Shown here: in pieces, positions 16,527 to 25,015 of the stretch
Numbering within the stretch: the first letter of the stretch is position 1
Layout of the letters: the number at the start of each line of letters is the position of its first letter
Source: Bizionia sp. M204
GTDB taxonomy: Bacteria > Bacteroidota > Bacteroidia > Flavobacteriales > Flavobacteriaceae
Direction: 5' to 3'
DNA length: 64,000 nt
Assembly (NCBI RefSeq): GCF_023205095.1
Contig: NZ_CP046242.1
Location: 1,539,001 to 1,603,000 of the forward strand
Program-made: the position numbers and the translations under genes
The notes under the pieces: generated by a model
The model's database searches: none
The model's input: only the letters and a program-made list of their open reading frames with translations
What the model was told of the DNA's origin: nothing

Positions 16527-17135
16527 ATGACTAGCGTTATTACAGGCGATATAATAAACTCTAAAAACGTCAAACCAGCTATTTGGTTGCCGCAGCTCAA
16601 GGATGCGCTAACCTTTTTAGAGTCCGACACGCGCTTGTGGGAAATATACAGAGGTGATAGCTTTCAAATAGAACTAAAAAACCCTCAAAACAGCTTTTTA
16701 CATGCTGTTTATATCAAAGCTTGTGTTAAAATGATAAAAGGCTTAGATGTACGCATAGCAATAGGAATTGGTACTAAAACATATCAAGGTGACACCGTAA
16801 CCGAATCAAATGGAGAAGCCTTTCAATTTTCTGGTGAAACATTAGAAAACCTAAAAAAGGACAAGATTAATTTAAAGCTAAAAACCCCGGATCCTATTTT
16901 AAATAGAGACCTAAATTTATACTTTAAATTAGCCTTGATGAGCATGGATAATTGGACCGTAAATTCTGCCGAAATTATAAAAACACAGATTGAAAATCCC
17001 CATAAGATTCAAAGTGAAATTGCACAACTAATTGGTATTAATCAAGAAGCCGTAAGCAAACGAATGAAACGCGCTAATCTTGAAGAAATATTAGAACTGA
17101 ACAACTTGTATATCATTAAAATAAGTAACTTGTAG
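16527..17135 (+). CDS. SatD-family protein with C-terminal helix-turn-helix
   Basis: 202 residues. The N-terminal SatD domain begins SVITGDIINSK (residues 3-13), continues with WEIYRGDSFQIEL (38-50) and RIAIGIGTKTYQGD. The C-terminus holds a DNA-binding helix-turn-helix, IQSEIAQLIGINQEAVSKRMKRA (~165-188). The family is named after the streptococcal sat (secretion and acid tolerance) locus; its activity is not established. Asp8 (TGDI) and Asp44 (RGDSF) plus the RIAIGIG strand are laid out somewhat like the palm of GGDEF/class III cyclase domains, which is only my inference. It ends one base before the DUF3307 gene and sits behind tandem dyad repeats, suggesting an autoregulated pair. Confidence 0.85.
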   Translation: MTSVITGDIINSKNVKPAIWLPQLKDALTFLESDTRLWEIYRGDSFQIELKNPQNSFLHAVYIKACVKMIKGLDVRIAIGIGTKTYQGDTVTESNGEAFQFSGETLENLKKDKINLKLKTPDPILNRDLNLYFKLALMSMDNWTVNSAEIIKTQIENPHKIQSEIAQLIGINQEAVSKRMKRANLEEILELNNLYIIKISNL

Positions 17136-17136
17136 G

Positions 17137-17841
17137 ATGATTTTATTGATAAAACTTGTTTTAGCACATTTAATTGGAGACTTTATCCTTCAACCAAAAT
17201 CTTGGGTAAAAAGTAAGGAAAAGAGAAAACTAAAATCGCCTAAACTCTACTTACATGTTGCCATTCATATGGCGTTGTTATTTATTCTCGTTTGGGATGT
17301 ATCCTATTGGGCATTACTACTAATTATTACAGTATTGCATTTTATTATAGATGCTATCAAACTGATTTTTCAAAATAAAAAAATCAAACGTCAATGGTTT
17401 TTTATTGATCAGCTGTTACACCTCATCAGTATTTTTGCTGCTTATTTCATCTACACAAATACATGGTTTACAACTTCTGAAATACCTACTGAATCTGCTC
17501 TACTTCTACTTACCTGTTTGCTATTTTTAACCAAACCTGTTTCTATAATCATGCAGGCTATTTTTAGCAAATGGAATATAGAGAAACTCACCAAGGGCAA
17601 CGAATCATTAAAGGATGCAGGCAAATATATAGGAATTCTTGAGCGTCTTCTGGTATTCCTATTTATTGTTATGAATCATTGGGAAGCTGTAGGTTTTTTA
17701 ATTACCGCAAAGTCCGTTTTTAGATTTGGTGATTTAAAAGAAAGTAAACACCGAAAACTCACGGAATACATTTTAATTGGCACGCTTATTAGCTTCGGAA
17801 TTGCCATCATTACCGGTATCATATTTCAAATATTGGTATAA
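17137..17841 (+). CDS. DUF3307 polytopic membrane protein, partner of SatD
   Basis: 234 residues with about six transmembrane segments. The start IKLVLAHLIGDFILQPKSWVKSKEKRKLKSPKLYLHVAIHM carries the DUF3307 signature: H10/D14 (AHLIGDFILQP) and a second histidine-rich helix (LHVAIH, then LHFIIDAIK and QLLHLI). The conserved in-membrane His and Asp residues (H-x3-D, H-x3-H, H-x3-D, D-x3-H) could bind a metal or form a catalytic centre; no function is known. The C-terminal third (KDAGKYIGILERLLVFLFIV...AKSVFRF) is also typical. Directly follows SatD and is closed by the terminator at 17845. Confidence 0.85.
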   Translation: MILLIKLVLAHLIGDFILQPKSWVKSKEKRKLKSPKLYLHVAIHMALLFILVWDVSYWALLLIITVLHFIIDAIKLIFQNKKIKRQWFFIDQLLHLISIFAAYFIYTNTWFTTSEIPTESALLLLTCLLFLTKPVSIIMQAIFSKWNIEKLTKGNESLKDAGKYIGILERLLVFLFIVMNHWEAVGFLITAKSVFRFGDLKESKHRKLTEYILIGTLISFGIAIITGIIFQILV

Positions 17842-17844
17842 AAA

Positions 17845-17868
17845 AACCACCAGATAAATCTAGTGGTT
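17845..17868. terminator. Bidirectional terminator between DUF3307 and a convergent T9SS gene
   Basis: AACCAC...GTGGTT stem with an inner GAT/ATC pairing, A-run on one side. It lies between converging stops at 17841 and 17892. Confidence 0.7.
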
Positions 17869-17891
17869 GTATATATTATATAAAAATTAAG

Positions 17892-18743
17892 TTACTGCTT
17901 TACAAAGCGCTTTGAAATAGTTTCTTTAGCATTTGAAATTCGCACTAAATAAACACCACTATTCCACTGACTCACATTTATGGATGTATTTATAGCATTA
18001 ATACGACCTTGATACACACGAGATCCTAAAATATTATAAACTTCAACTTTAGAAAAACTATTAGATGCAGGCACACGGATGTTTAGTTTAGACTTACTTG
18101 GGTTTGGATATATAGTAAAACCCAATTCCTTTGTAACATTAAAACGACTTAATGTTGTAGAGGCTGTAATATTATCAACACGTAATGTGGCTGCAATTAC
18201 TTCACCTTTCCAATTGTCAATTGAAGAATGACTTAAAATACGCATGGTTAACACATCTCCTAACACATCTGCAACAGAAGCAGGTCCTTGAACAACCGTA
18301 AAATCTGAAACATCTAGAGACAAAGCAACACTTGTCCAACCTGTACCAGCAGCAAGAAACACAGGGTTTGTAGAAACCATTCGTGTACCCATAGGTCCTT
18401 GAAACGCTAAACGTAAATTTAAATCGTTTGTTAACGCTTGCGCCTGAAATTGAATTTCGACAATTCCTTCCGAAATAAAATTACCAGACCATTGCGAAAA
18501 AGAGTTAAAAAACACCATTCTACCTCCTGCTCCATTACCACCGTTAGATGTGTATTCTAAAAAGTTATCATCAACACCGTTTGGTCCACCAGTGGTAATG
18601 TTTTCTGGTGCTCCAGAAGTAGTTCCAATAATCCAATTCTGAACGGTTCCATCCTCAAAATCATCTACTTGCCCTGCAGATACTTGAGCGAATGTCCAAA
18701 AAGAGACGGTTAAAAAAGGTATAAGAAGTAGTTTTCTAATCAT
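17892..18743 (-). CDS. Secreted T9SS cargo protein with a jelly-roll (CBM-like) domain
   Basis: 283 residues: signal peptide (MIRKLLLIPFLTVSFWTFAQ), a domain of ~185 residues beginning VDDFEDGTVQNWIIGTTSGAP and ending TLRVDNITAS, and a C-terminal T9SS type A sorting domain (YPNPSKSKLNI...SRVYQGRI...NSGVYLVRI). The DFEDG...W opening with a terminal RVDNI strand is that of family-4/16-type carbohydrate-binding or PEP-CTERM-like beta-sandwiches. No catalytic residues were found, so this is probably a stand-alone binding or display protein. Transcribed alone; its -7 element overlaps the terminator of carB. Confidence 0.85.
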   Translation of the reverse strand: MIRKLLLIPFLTVSFWTFAQVSAGQVDDFEDGTVQNWIIGTTSGAPENITTGGPNGVDDNFLEYTSNGGNGAGGRMVFFNSFSQWSGNFISEGIVEIQFQAQALTNDLNLRLAFQGPMGTRMVSTNPVFLAAGTGWTSVALSLDVSDFTVVQGPASVADVLGDVLTMRILSHSSIDNWKGEVIAATLRVDNITASTTLSRFNVTKELGFTIYPNPSKSKLNIRVPASNSFSKVEVYNILGSRVYQGRINAINTSINVSQWNSGVYLVRISNAKETISKRFVKQ

Positions 18744-18761
18744 AATAGGCTATTTACAAAA

Positions 18762-18769
18762 CAAAAGTA
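18762..18769 (-). promoter_or_regulatory. -7 promoter element of the 283-residue T9SS gene
   Basis: TACTTTTG on the minus strand, 18 bases before the ATG, with a TTTG at 18792-18795 giving TTTG-N22-TACTTTTG. Both elements lie inside the carB terminator hairpin. Confidence 0.45.
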
Positions 18770-18805
18770 ACGCTTTTTTGAAAATAAATTACAAAAAAGC
18801 GTTAC
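18767..18805 (-). terminator. carB intrinsic terminator
   Basis: Two exact 14-nt complementary arms (GTAACGCTTTTTTG and CAAAAAAGCGTTAC) with an 11-nt loop, 25 bases past the carB stop. Confidence 0.85.
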
Positions 18806-18829
18806 TAATAGGCACTAAAATTCTAGTAA

Positions 18830-21682
18830 TTACTTGCTTAAGTACATTTTACGTCTTGCATATAGGTTGTAAAATTCATCGTCTTTCAAGCTATCGATAA
18901 ACAAAATACTTTCACCTGTACTCTTCATTTCTGGCCCAAGCTTTTTATTAACATTTGGAAATTTATTGAAAGAGAACACAGGCTGTTTAATAGCGTAGCC
19001 TTCCAACTTTGGATTAAAGTTGAAATCGGTAACTTTCTTTTGGCCTAACATAACTTTTGTTGCGTAATTTACATAGGGTTCACCATAGGCTTTTGCAATA
19101 AAAGGAACTGTTCTGGATGCTCTTGGATTGGCCTCAATAATATATACCACATCGTCCTTAATGGCGAATTGTACATTTATTAATCCTACCGTATTTAAGG
19201 CTAAAGCAATTTTTTTAGTATGATCTTTTATTTGTTGCAACACCAAATCACCTAAATTAAAAGGTGGCAGCACACCATTACTGTCACCCGAGTGGATTCC
19301 ACAGGGTTCAATGTGCTCCATAATTCCAATAATATATACGTTTTCACCATCGCAAATAGCATCGGCTTCCGCCTCAATAGCACCATCTAAATAATGATCC
19401 AGTAACAATTTATTATCAGGCATTTGGCGTAATAAATCTACCACATGCTCTTCTAGTTCTTTTTTATTAATGACAATTTTCATACCTTGACCACCTAAAA
19501 CATAGGACGGTCTAACTAATATTGGAAAATCCAAAACATCCGCAATTGCTAAAGCTTCATCAGCATTTGTTGCCACATCAAATTCTGGGTAGGGAATATT
19601 ATTTTCTTTTAAAATAGTTGAAAAACTTCCTCTATCTTCAGCTAAATCTAGAGATTTGTAGGTTGTTCCAATAATTTTAATACCGTAGCGGTCTAATTTT
19701 TCTGCTAATTTTAAAGCTGTTTGTCCCCCCAATTGTACAATAACCCCTTCTGGTTTTTCATGACGAATAATATCGTAGATATGTTCCCAGAAAACAGGTT
19801 CAAAGTATAGCTTATCAGAAATATCAAAATCAGTTGAAACTGTTTCCGGATTACAGTTAATCATTATGGTTTCGTAACCACATTCCGCAGCTGCTAAAAC
19901 ACCATGAACACAACAGTAATCGAATTCAATACCTTGACCAATTCGGTTAGGTCCAGATCCTAAAACTATAATTTTCTTTTTATCTGTAACGACACTTTCG
20001 TTAGAGGATGCTATGTTGCCATTTTCTAACTCTACTTCATTTTCAAAAGTGGAATAGTAATAAGGCGTCTGTGCTTTAAATTCGGCAGCACACGTATCAA
20101 CTAATTTATAAACACGTTTAATTTTAAATTCTTCTCTCTTTGTATAAACTTGACTTTCCAAACATTTTAGCATGTGCGCTATTTGTCGATCACCATATCC
20201 TTTTTGCTTGGCTTCTAATAGCAAATCACGTTCAATAGTATCAATAGAGAAGTTAGAAATTTCTTTCTCCAAATGGTGTAATTCTTCATATTGTTTTAAG
20301 AACCACATATCAATTTTTGTAATTTCATGAATACGACTTAATGGAATACCCATTTGAATGGCATCATAAATAACAAAAACACGATCCCAACTTGCATTGG
20401 TTAGCTTTTCAATAATTTGATCGTAATTTTTATAACCTTTTCCGTCTGCTCCTAAACCGTTACGTTTAATTTCAAGCGATTGTGTTGCTTTATGCAAAGC
20501 TTCCTGGAATGAACGACCAATTGCCATAACCTCACCCACTGATTTCATTTGAAGTCCTAATGTTCTATCAGACCCTTCAAACTTATCAAAATTCCATCGT
20601 GGAATTTTCACAACTACATAATCCAAGGTCGGCTCAAATAAAGCGGACGTAGACCCGGTGATTTGATTGGTTAATTCATCTAAATTATAACCAATGGCTA
20701 ATTTGGATGCTACTTTAGCAATTGGATAGCCTGTAGCCTTACTCGCTAATGCTGAAGAACGAGATACACGTGGGTTAATTTCAATAGCAATAATATCTTC
20801 ATTGTTATCTGGACTTACCGCAAACTGCACATTACAACCACCTGCAAAATCGCCAATACTACGCATCATATGGATAGCCATATCACGCATGCGTTGGTAG
20901 GTTTTGTCGGACAATGTCATTGCTGGTGCAACCGTAATAGAATCGCCAGTATGGATTCCCATAGGATCCATATTTTCAATGGTACAAATAATAACAACGT
21001 TATCATTTCTATCGCGTAATAGCTCTAATTCATATTCTTTCCATCCTAAAAGTGCTTTATCAATCATTACCTCATGAATTGGAGAAATTTCCAATCCGCG
21101 AGTTAATAATTCATCAAAATCTTCTTCTTTATAAACAATGGAAGCTCCTGCTCCACCAAGTGTGTAGGACGCTCTAATTACTAAAGGAAAACCAAATTCT
21201 TGAGCAATTTCCTTACCTTTTAAGTAAGAGGTTGCTGTAGCTTGAGGCGCCATTGGAACTCCAATTTCTAACATAAGTTCACGAAATTTCTCACGATCTT
21301 CGGTTATGTTAATAGCTTCAATATCTACACCTATTAATTTCACATTGAAATCATCCCAAATTCCTTTTTCATCTGCTTCAATCGCTAAATTTAATGCCGT
21401 TTGTCCACCCATTGTTGGTAGAACAGCATCAATTTGTGGATGTTCATTTAGAATTTTAATGATGGATTTCGTGGTAAGCGGCAACAGGTAAACATGATCT
21501 GCCATGGAAGGATCTGTCATGATGGTTGCGGGATTAGAATTGATTAGAATAGTTTCAATTCCGTCTTCTCTTAATGATCGTAATGCTTGGGTTCCTGAAT
21601 AATCAAATTCGCAAGCTTGACCAATAACTATGGGTCCTGAACCTATAAGCAGAACAGATTTTATGTTTTTGTTTTTAGGCAT
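18830..21682 (-). CDS. carB: Carbamoyl-phosphate synthase large subunit, lacking the C-terminal allosteric domain
   Basis: 950 residues. Two homologous ATP-grasp halves are visible: N-half MPKNKNIKSVLLIGSGPIVIGQACEFDYSGTQALRSL, ASYTLGGAGASIVY, EINPRVSRSSALASKATGYPIAKVA; C-half KKIIVLGSGPNRIGQGIEFDYCCVHG, VRPSYVLGGQGMKIV, IEANPRASRTVPFIAKAYG. It makes carbamoyl phosphate from bicarbonate, two ATP and ammonia from the CarA subunit for pyrimidine and arginine synthesis. E. coli CarB has ~1073 residues with an allosteric MGS domain after ~936; here the protein ends at ...ARRKMYLSK right after the second synthetase half, so UMP/ornithine control through that domain is absent. This short form is usual in the phylum. 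No carA neighbour. Single-gene transcript with its own promoter and terminator. Confidence 0.96.
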   Translation of the reverse strand: MPKNKNIKSVLLIGSGPIVIGQACEFDYSGTQALRSLREDGIETILINSNPATIMTDPSMADHVYLLPLTTKSIIKILNEHPQIDAVLPTMGGQTALNLAIEADEKGIWDDFNVKLIGVDIEAINITEDREKFRELMLEIGVPMAPQATATSYLKGKEIAQEFGFPLVIRASYTLGGAGASIVYKEEDFDELLTRGLEISPIHEVMIDKALLGWKEYELELLRDRNDNVVIICTIENMDPMGIHTGDSITVAPAMTLSDKTYQRMRDMAIHMMRSIGDFAGGCNVQFAVSPDNNEDIIAIEINPRVSRSSALASKATGYPIAKVASKLAIGYNLDELTNQITGSTSALFEPTLDYVVVKIPRWNFDKFEGSDRTLGLQMKSVGEVMAIGRSFQEALHKATQSLEIKRNGLGADGKGYKNYDQIIEKLTNASWDRVFVIYDAIQMGIPLSRIHEITKIDMWFLKQYEELHHLEKEISNFSIDTIERDLLLEAKQKGYGDRQIAHMLKCLESQVYTKREEFKIKRVYKLVDTCAAEFKAQTPYYYSTFENEVELENGNIASSNESVVTDKKKIIVLGSGPNRIGQGIEFDYCCVHGVLAAAECGYETIMINCNPETVSTDFDISDKLYFEPVFWEHIYDIIRHEKPEGVIVQLGGQTALKLAEKLDRYGIKIIGTTYKSLDLAEDRGSFSTILKENNIPYPEFDVATNADEALAIADVLDFPILVRPSYVLGGQGMKIVINKKELEEHVVDLLRQMPDNKLLLDHYLDGAIEAEADAICDGENVYIIGIMEHIEPCGIHSGDSNGVLPPFNLGDLVLQQIKDHTKKIALALNTVGLINVQFAIKDDVVYIIEANPRASRTVPFIAKAYGEPYVNYATKVMLGQKKVTDFNFNPKLEGYAIKQPVFSFNKFPNVNKKLGPEMKSTGESILFIDSLKDDEFYNLYARRKMYLSK

Positions 21683-21698
21683 GTTGAAATATTTTGTG

Positions 21699-21706
21699 CA
21701 AAAGTA
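21699..21706 (-). promoter_or_regulatory. -7 promoter element for carB
   Basis: TACTTTTG on the minus strand, 16 bases before the carB ATG. Confidence 0.5.
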
Positions 21707-21726
21707 GTTAACGAATGGGTATAAAA

Positions 21727-21754
21727 AAAGGCGTTACCAATTTGGAACACCTTT
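21727..21754 (-). terminator. rpmH terminator
   Basis: AAAGGTGTT...AACGCCTTT stem (one G-T pair, one internal mismatch) ending in a T-run on the minus strand, 24 bases past the rpmH stop. Confidence 0.75.
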
Positions 21755-21777
21755 ATATATTAACAATTGTTAATTCA

Positions 21778-21939
21778 TTATTTTTTATGTCTTAACTCAG
21801 AAGATACAGATATTTTCTTTCTACCTTTAGCTCTTCTACGAGCAAGGACTTTTCTTCCATTAGCACTAGCCATTCTTTCTCTGAAACCATGCTTGTTTTT
21901 TCTTTTTCTTTTTGACGGCTGAAATGTTCTTTTACTCAT
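21778..21939 (-). CDS. rpmH: 50S ribosomal protein L34
   Basis: 53 residues, very basic: [20 protein letters not shown] followed by [21 protein letters not shown]. The L34 signature (KRTFQPSxxKRxxxHGFRxRM...GRxVLxxRRxKGR) is complete. The C-terminus is a few residues longer than in E. coli (46), as is usual in flavobacteria. It lies alone between a canonical promoter and a terminator, not beside rnpA/dnaA as in many bacteria. Confidence 0.97.
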   Translation of the reverse strand: MSKRTFQPSKRKRKNKHGFRERMASANGRKVLARRRAKGRKKISVSSELRHKK

Positions 21940-21980
21940 TACTTATATCTTTAAAGTCTTCTTAATATCTTTTAACCTTG

Positions 21981-22000
21981 TTTAGGGTTCTATCCCTAAA
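21981..22000 (-). promoter_or_regulatory. Hairpin in the rpmH 5' leader
   Basis: TTTAGGG and CCCTAAA form a perfect 7-bp stem with a 6-nt loop in the ~65-base leader between the rpmH promoter and start codon. It may be a ribosomal-protein leader element or an mRNA stabiliser. Confidence 0.45.
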
Positions 22001-22008
22001 ACTGCGTG

Positions 22009-22039
22009 CAAATATACAAACCCTTTTTTATTTAACAAA
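22009..22039 (-). promoter_or_regulatory. Canonical Bacteroidota promoter of rpmH
   Basis: TTTG (22036-22039), a 19-base spacer and TATATTTG (22009-22016) on the minus strand: an exact match to TTTG-N19-TAnnTTTG. Confidence 0.8.
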
Positions 22040-22106
22040 CCTTATTTTAAAAATATTTTTTAGATAAAATTTTAGTTTCTTTGCAGTCCTTAAAAAAGGT
22101 AAAAAA

Positions 22107-23003
22107 ATGCAGAGAATTTTAGCAACTATTATATTACTATTCACCCTATTAGGCAGTAATACCTACGCACAAACGCAGTTGCAATATAAATTAAAAATTG
22201 GTGATAGCATGGCTGTTCACCAAAAAGCTAATCAAAAAATTACTCAAGATATTGATGGAACGACGCATGAAATGACTAATATTTTGGAAAGTAAGTTTGT
22301 TTTAGCGGTTAAAACTGTCACAGATAGCTCCTATATTTTAGATTTTACGTACAAACTTTTTAAACTGCAGTCAAACTCCAATTTATATGGCGAAATTATG
22401 TCTATTAATACAGATGCACCCATAGAAAAGGGCGATACCGAAGCGGCAATTTTCTCTGGACTAACACAATCTAAACTGAAGATTGAACTTTTAAAAACTG
22501 GTGATATTATAAGTGTTCGTGGTACAACACGCCTAATTAATAATATGATGAAACACGCGGGAATTGAAGACGAATTCACAAAACAAATCATGATTGAGGA
22601 AATGAAGAAAGAATTTGGTAGCCAAAGCCTTTCTGATAGTTTTGAACAATTTACCTTTATTTATCCGTTAAACAAAGTAGCTGTTAATGATAGTTGGGAA
22701 AACTTCTATTCGGGTGAAATGGAAGCTAAAAACACTTGGACTCTTAAAGCATTACGTCCAACGATTGACATTTTAGGAACAGCACAAGTTTCTTTAGAGT
22801 CTGAAGAAGAAAATTACAATATGATTTTAAAGGGCGAACAAAAAACGCTTATTTCTGCAGATATTAAGACAGGTATTGTAAAAACTATGTCTGTGACTTC
22901 TAAAACTCAAGGTAACACTGTATCTTTGCAAAATAATTCAGTAAAAATACCAACAACAATAAATTCGGTTACAACCTATAAAACGAAACTTTATGTACAA
23001 TAA
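22107..23003 (+). CDS. Secreted protein of unknown function (DUF6263-like)
   Basis: 298 residues with a clear signal peptide (MQRILATIILLFTLLGSNTYA) and then a soluble, strand-rich domain: LQYKLKIGDSMAVHQKANQKITQDIDG, FTYKLFKLQSN, FTFIYPLNKVAVNDSWENFYSG and a C-terminal TGIVKTMSVTSKTQG. The opening LxYKLKxGDxxxxxQxxxQxIxQxxxG is a repeating beta pattern seen in flavobacterial periplasmic proteins of the DUF6263 type; that name is from memory and tentative. It overlaps the next gene by 11 bases, so both are translated from one message. No T9SS signal or lipobox, so probably periplasmic. Confidence 0.75.
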   Translation: MQRILATIILLFTLLGSNTYAQTQLQYKLKIGDSMAVHQKANQKITQDIDGTTHEMTNILESKFVLAVKTVTDSSYILDFTYKLFKLQSNSNLYGEIMSINTDAPIEKGDTEAAIFSGLTQSKLKIELLKTGDIISVRGTTRLINNMMKHAGIEDEFTKQIMIEEMKKEFGSQSLSDSFEQFTFIYPLNKVAVNDSWENFYSGEMEAKNTWTLKALRPTIDILGTAQVSLESEEENYNMILKGEQKTLISADIKTGIVKTMSVTSKTQGNTVSLQNNSVKIPTTINSVTTYKTKLYVQ

Positions 23004-23559
23004 AATTATAAAATTAATCATAGCTATAGGCATCATTGCGTATGCCATTTATCAATTTGTAGAAGGCAACATTGGTAATGGTATCATGTTTATATTACTA
23101 TCATCAATTTTTGTGTTTCTATATTTTAAAAATGAATTTATTCTATTAGCATTCTTAAGACTTAGAAAGCAAGATTTTGAAGGTGCAAAAAAATGGCTTG
23201 ATAAAATTAAAAATCCAAGTAGTGCTTTAGTTCAGAAACAAGAAGGTTATTATTACTATTTACATGGCATAATGGTGTCTCAATCTAACATGAATGAAGC
23301 CGAGAAACACTTTAAAAAAGCTATTTCTTTAGGGTTATCTATGGATCATGATTTAGCCATGGCCAAATTAAATTTAGCTGGAATTGCCTTTACTAAAAAC
23401 AGAAAAAACGAATCTAAATTACTGCTTAAAGAAGCCGAAAAATTAGATAAGCGTAACATGCTAGCAGATCAGATTAAAATGATGAAAGAAAACATGAAGC
23501 GTTCTCAAGGGCCAAACCAACATTATGGTCAGAATCAAATGCGTGGAAGAAGACGTTAA
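22993..23559 (+). CDS. Membrane-anchored TPR-like protein (DUF2892-type N-terminus)
   Basis: 188 residues. Two N-terminal hydrophobic segments (IIKLIIAIGIIAYAIYQFV and NGIMFILLSSIFVFLYF), then a helical repeat domain from ~55 to 160 with TPR-like pairs (DFEGAKKWLDKIKNPSSALVQKQEGYYYYLHGI, NEAEKHFKKAISLGLSMDHDLAMAKLNLAGIAF, NESKLLLKEAEKLDKRNM). The tail is basic and Gln/Arg-rich (NQMRGRRR). Likely faces the cytoplasm and scaffolds another protein. Overlaps the secreted protein gene upstream and ends one base before the convergent cardiolipin synthase gene. Confidence 0.78.
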   Translation: MYNKIIKLIIAIGIIAYAIYQFVEGNIGNGIMFILLSSIFVFLYFKNEFILLAFLRLRKQDFEGAKKWLDKIKNPSSALVQKQEGYYYYLHGIMVSQSNMNEAEKHFKKAISLGLSMDHDLAMAKLNLAGIAFTKNRKNESKLLLKEAEKLDKRNMLADQIKMMKENMKRSQGPNQHYGQNQMRGRRR

Positions 23560-23560
23560 T

Positions 23561-25015
23561 TTATAGTAACGGAGACCATAGTCGGCAATAGGATTCTTTT
23601 AGTTTACAAAACTTGGAACGCTGTTGCCATTTTTCTAAAATAAGTTCTTCACTATCTTCAAGGTCTTCTAAAAAAATAGTTTTAAGTTCAACACTTGTTT
23701 CTTCATTATAGATAAGGGCGTTAATTTCAAAATTAATATTAAAACTCCTGTAATCTAAATTTGCCGTTCCAATCGTAGAAAACAAATCATCTACTACCAT
23801 TGTTTTTGCATGAATAAAGCCTTTAGTGTAGCGGTACACTTTTACTTTTGCTTCTAACAAGCGCTCAATATGTGAGTTGGTGGCATGTTTAGCTGTCCAA
23901 GAATCGGACGTTTTTGGAATAAGTAATCGCACATCCAAACCAATCTTTGCTGCCACCTGCAAAGCAGTAACAATTTCATCATTGGGAATAAAATAAGGTG
24001 TGGTGATATATACATAATCTTCAGCCGTATTAATGGCTACAAACATAGCTTCCATAATATTTGCCCAATCTGTATCGGGTCCACTTGCTGCAATTTGAAC
24101 GGCCTTGGTGGATTCAATTTGAACATGAGGGAATAACTCTGAAGAAATTTTACAACTAGAATTAGATACAAAGTCCCAGGTCATTAAAAAATGTACTTGA
24201 AGTGGTTTTAAGGCTTCGCCTACTATTCGTAAATGGGTATCGCGCCAATAGGAATCGCCATCTTTATAATTCACATAGCTGTCCGATATATTTACACCGC
24301 CCACATAGCCTATTTTTCCATCAATAATAGCAATTTTCCGATGGTTTCTATAGTTCATTTTACCCGTGAAATTGGGAAACAAAACAGGCATAAACGCATA
24401 AAATTCTATACCACTTTGGCGCATTTTTCTTTTAGTTCGCCATGACATTTTACTTCCCACATCATCAAAAGTTAAGCGGACTTTAATACCTTCCTTCGCT
24501 TTATCACAAAGAATATCAATAAGTTTTGTTCCAATATTATCGTCTTTTAAAATGTAGTATTCTAAATGAATATGATGTTTGGCACTTTTTAGATCTTCAA
24601 ATAATAACTCAAATTTCTTCTTCGCATTTTTAATTATTTGAAGTTCATTATGTAATGTTACAGGCGTGTTTTTATTGTTGTTAAGGAGGTAAACGAGTTT
24701 AATTTTTTCGTCTAAATAATCATCCAAATTATGAAGTTGGCTTTCACTTAACTCAAAATCTCTCCCCAGATTCTGAATAATTTGTTCGTTGAGAACATTT
24801 TTTCGATTGAAAATTTTATTCTTTCGGTATTCTTGCCCAAAAAAGTAATAAACTATCAGTCCTAAAAATGGAAAAACCACCAAAACCATTATAAAGGAAA
24901 GGGTTTTGGTGGGGTTTATGTTTTTAAATAAAATAGTAATGGCAGCCGAAATTGCCAAAACATAGTTCAGAATAATTGCAAGGATCCAAATATTATCTTT
25001 TAAGAAATCTAACAT
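23561..25015 (-). CDS. cls: Cardiolipin synthase (phospholipase D family)
   Basis: 484 residues. Two N-terminal transmembrane helices (IWILAIILNYVLAISAAITILF and LSFIMVLVVFPFLGLIVYYFFGQ) and two HKD catalytic motifs: NHRKIAIIDGKIGYVGGVN (~215-233) and HAKTMVVDDLFSTIGTANLD (~395-415). Two HxK(x)4D motifs and this length identify a bacterial ClsA-type enzyme that condenses two phosphatidylglycerols into cardiolipin and glycerol at the inner membrane. The start codon abuts the stop of the lytic transglycosylase gene upstream, so the three minus-strand genes 23561-26659 form an operon. Confidence 0.95.
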   Translation of the reverse strand: MLDFLKDNIWILAIILNYVLAISAAITILFKNINPTKTLSFIMVLVVFPFLGLIVYYFFGQEYRKNKIFNRKNVLNEQIIQNLGRDFELSESQLHNLDDYLDEKIKLVYLLNNNKNTPVTLHNELQIIKNAKKKFELLFEDLKSAKHHIHLEYYILKDDNIGTKLIDILCDKAKEGIKVRLTFDDVGSKMSWRTKRKMRQSGIEFYAFMPVLFPNFTGKMNYRNHRKIAIIDGKIGYVGGVNISDSYVNYKDGDSYWRDTHLRIVGEALKPLQVHFLMTWDFVSNSSCKISSELFPHVQIESTKAVQIAASGPDTDWANIMEAMFVAINTAEDYVYITTPYFIPNDEIVTALQVAAKIGLDVRLLIPKTSDSWTAKHATNSHIERLLEAKVKVYRYTKGFIHAKTMVVDDLFSTIGTANLDYRSFNINFEINALIYNEETSVELKTIFLEDLEDSEELILEKWQQRSKFCKLKESYCRLWSPLL

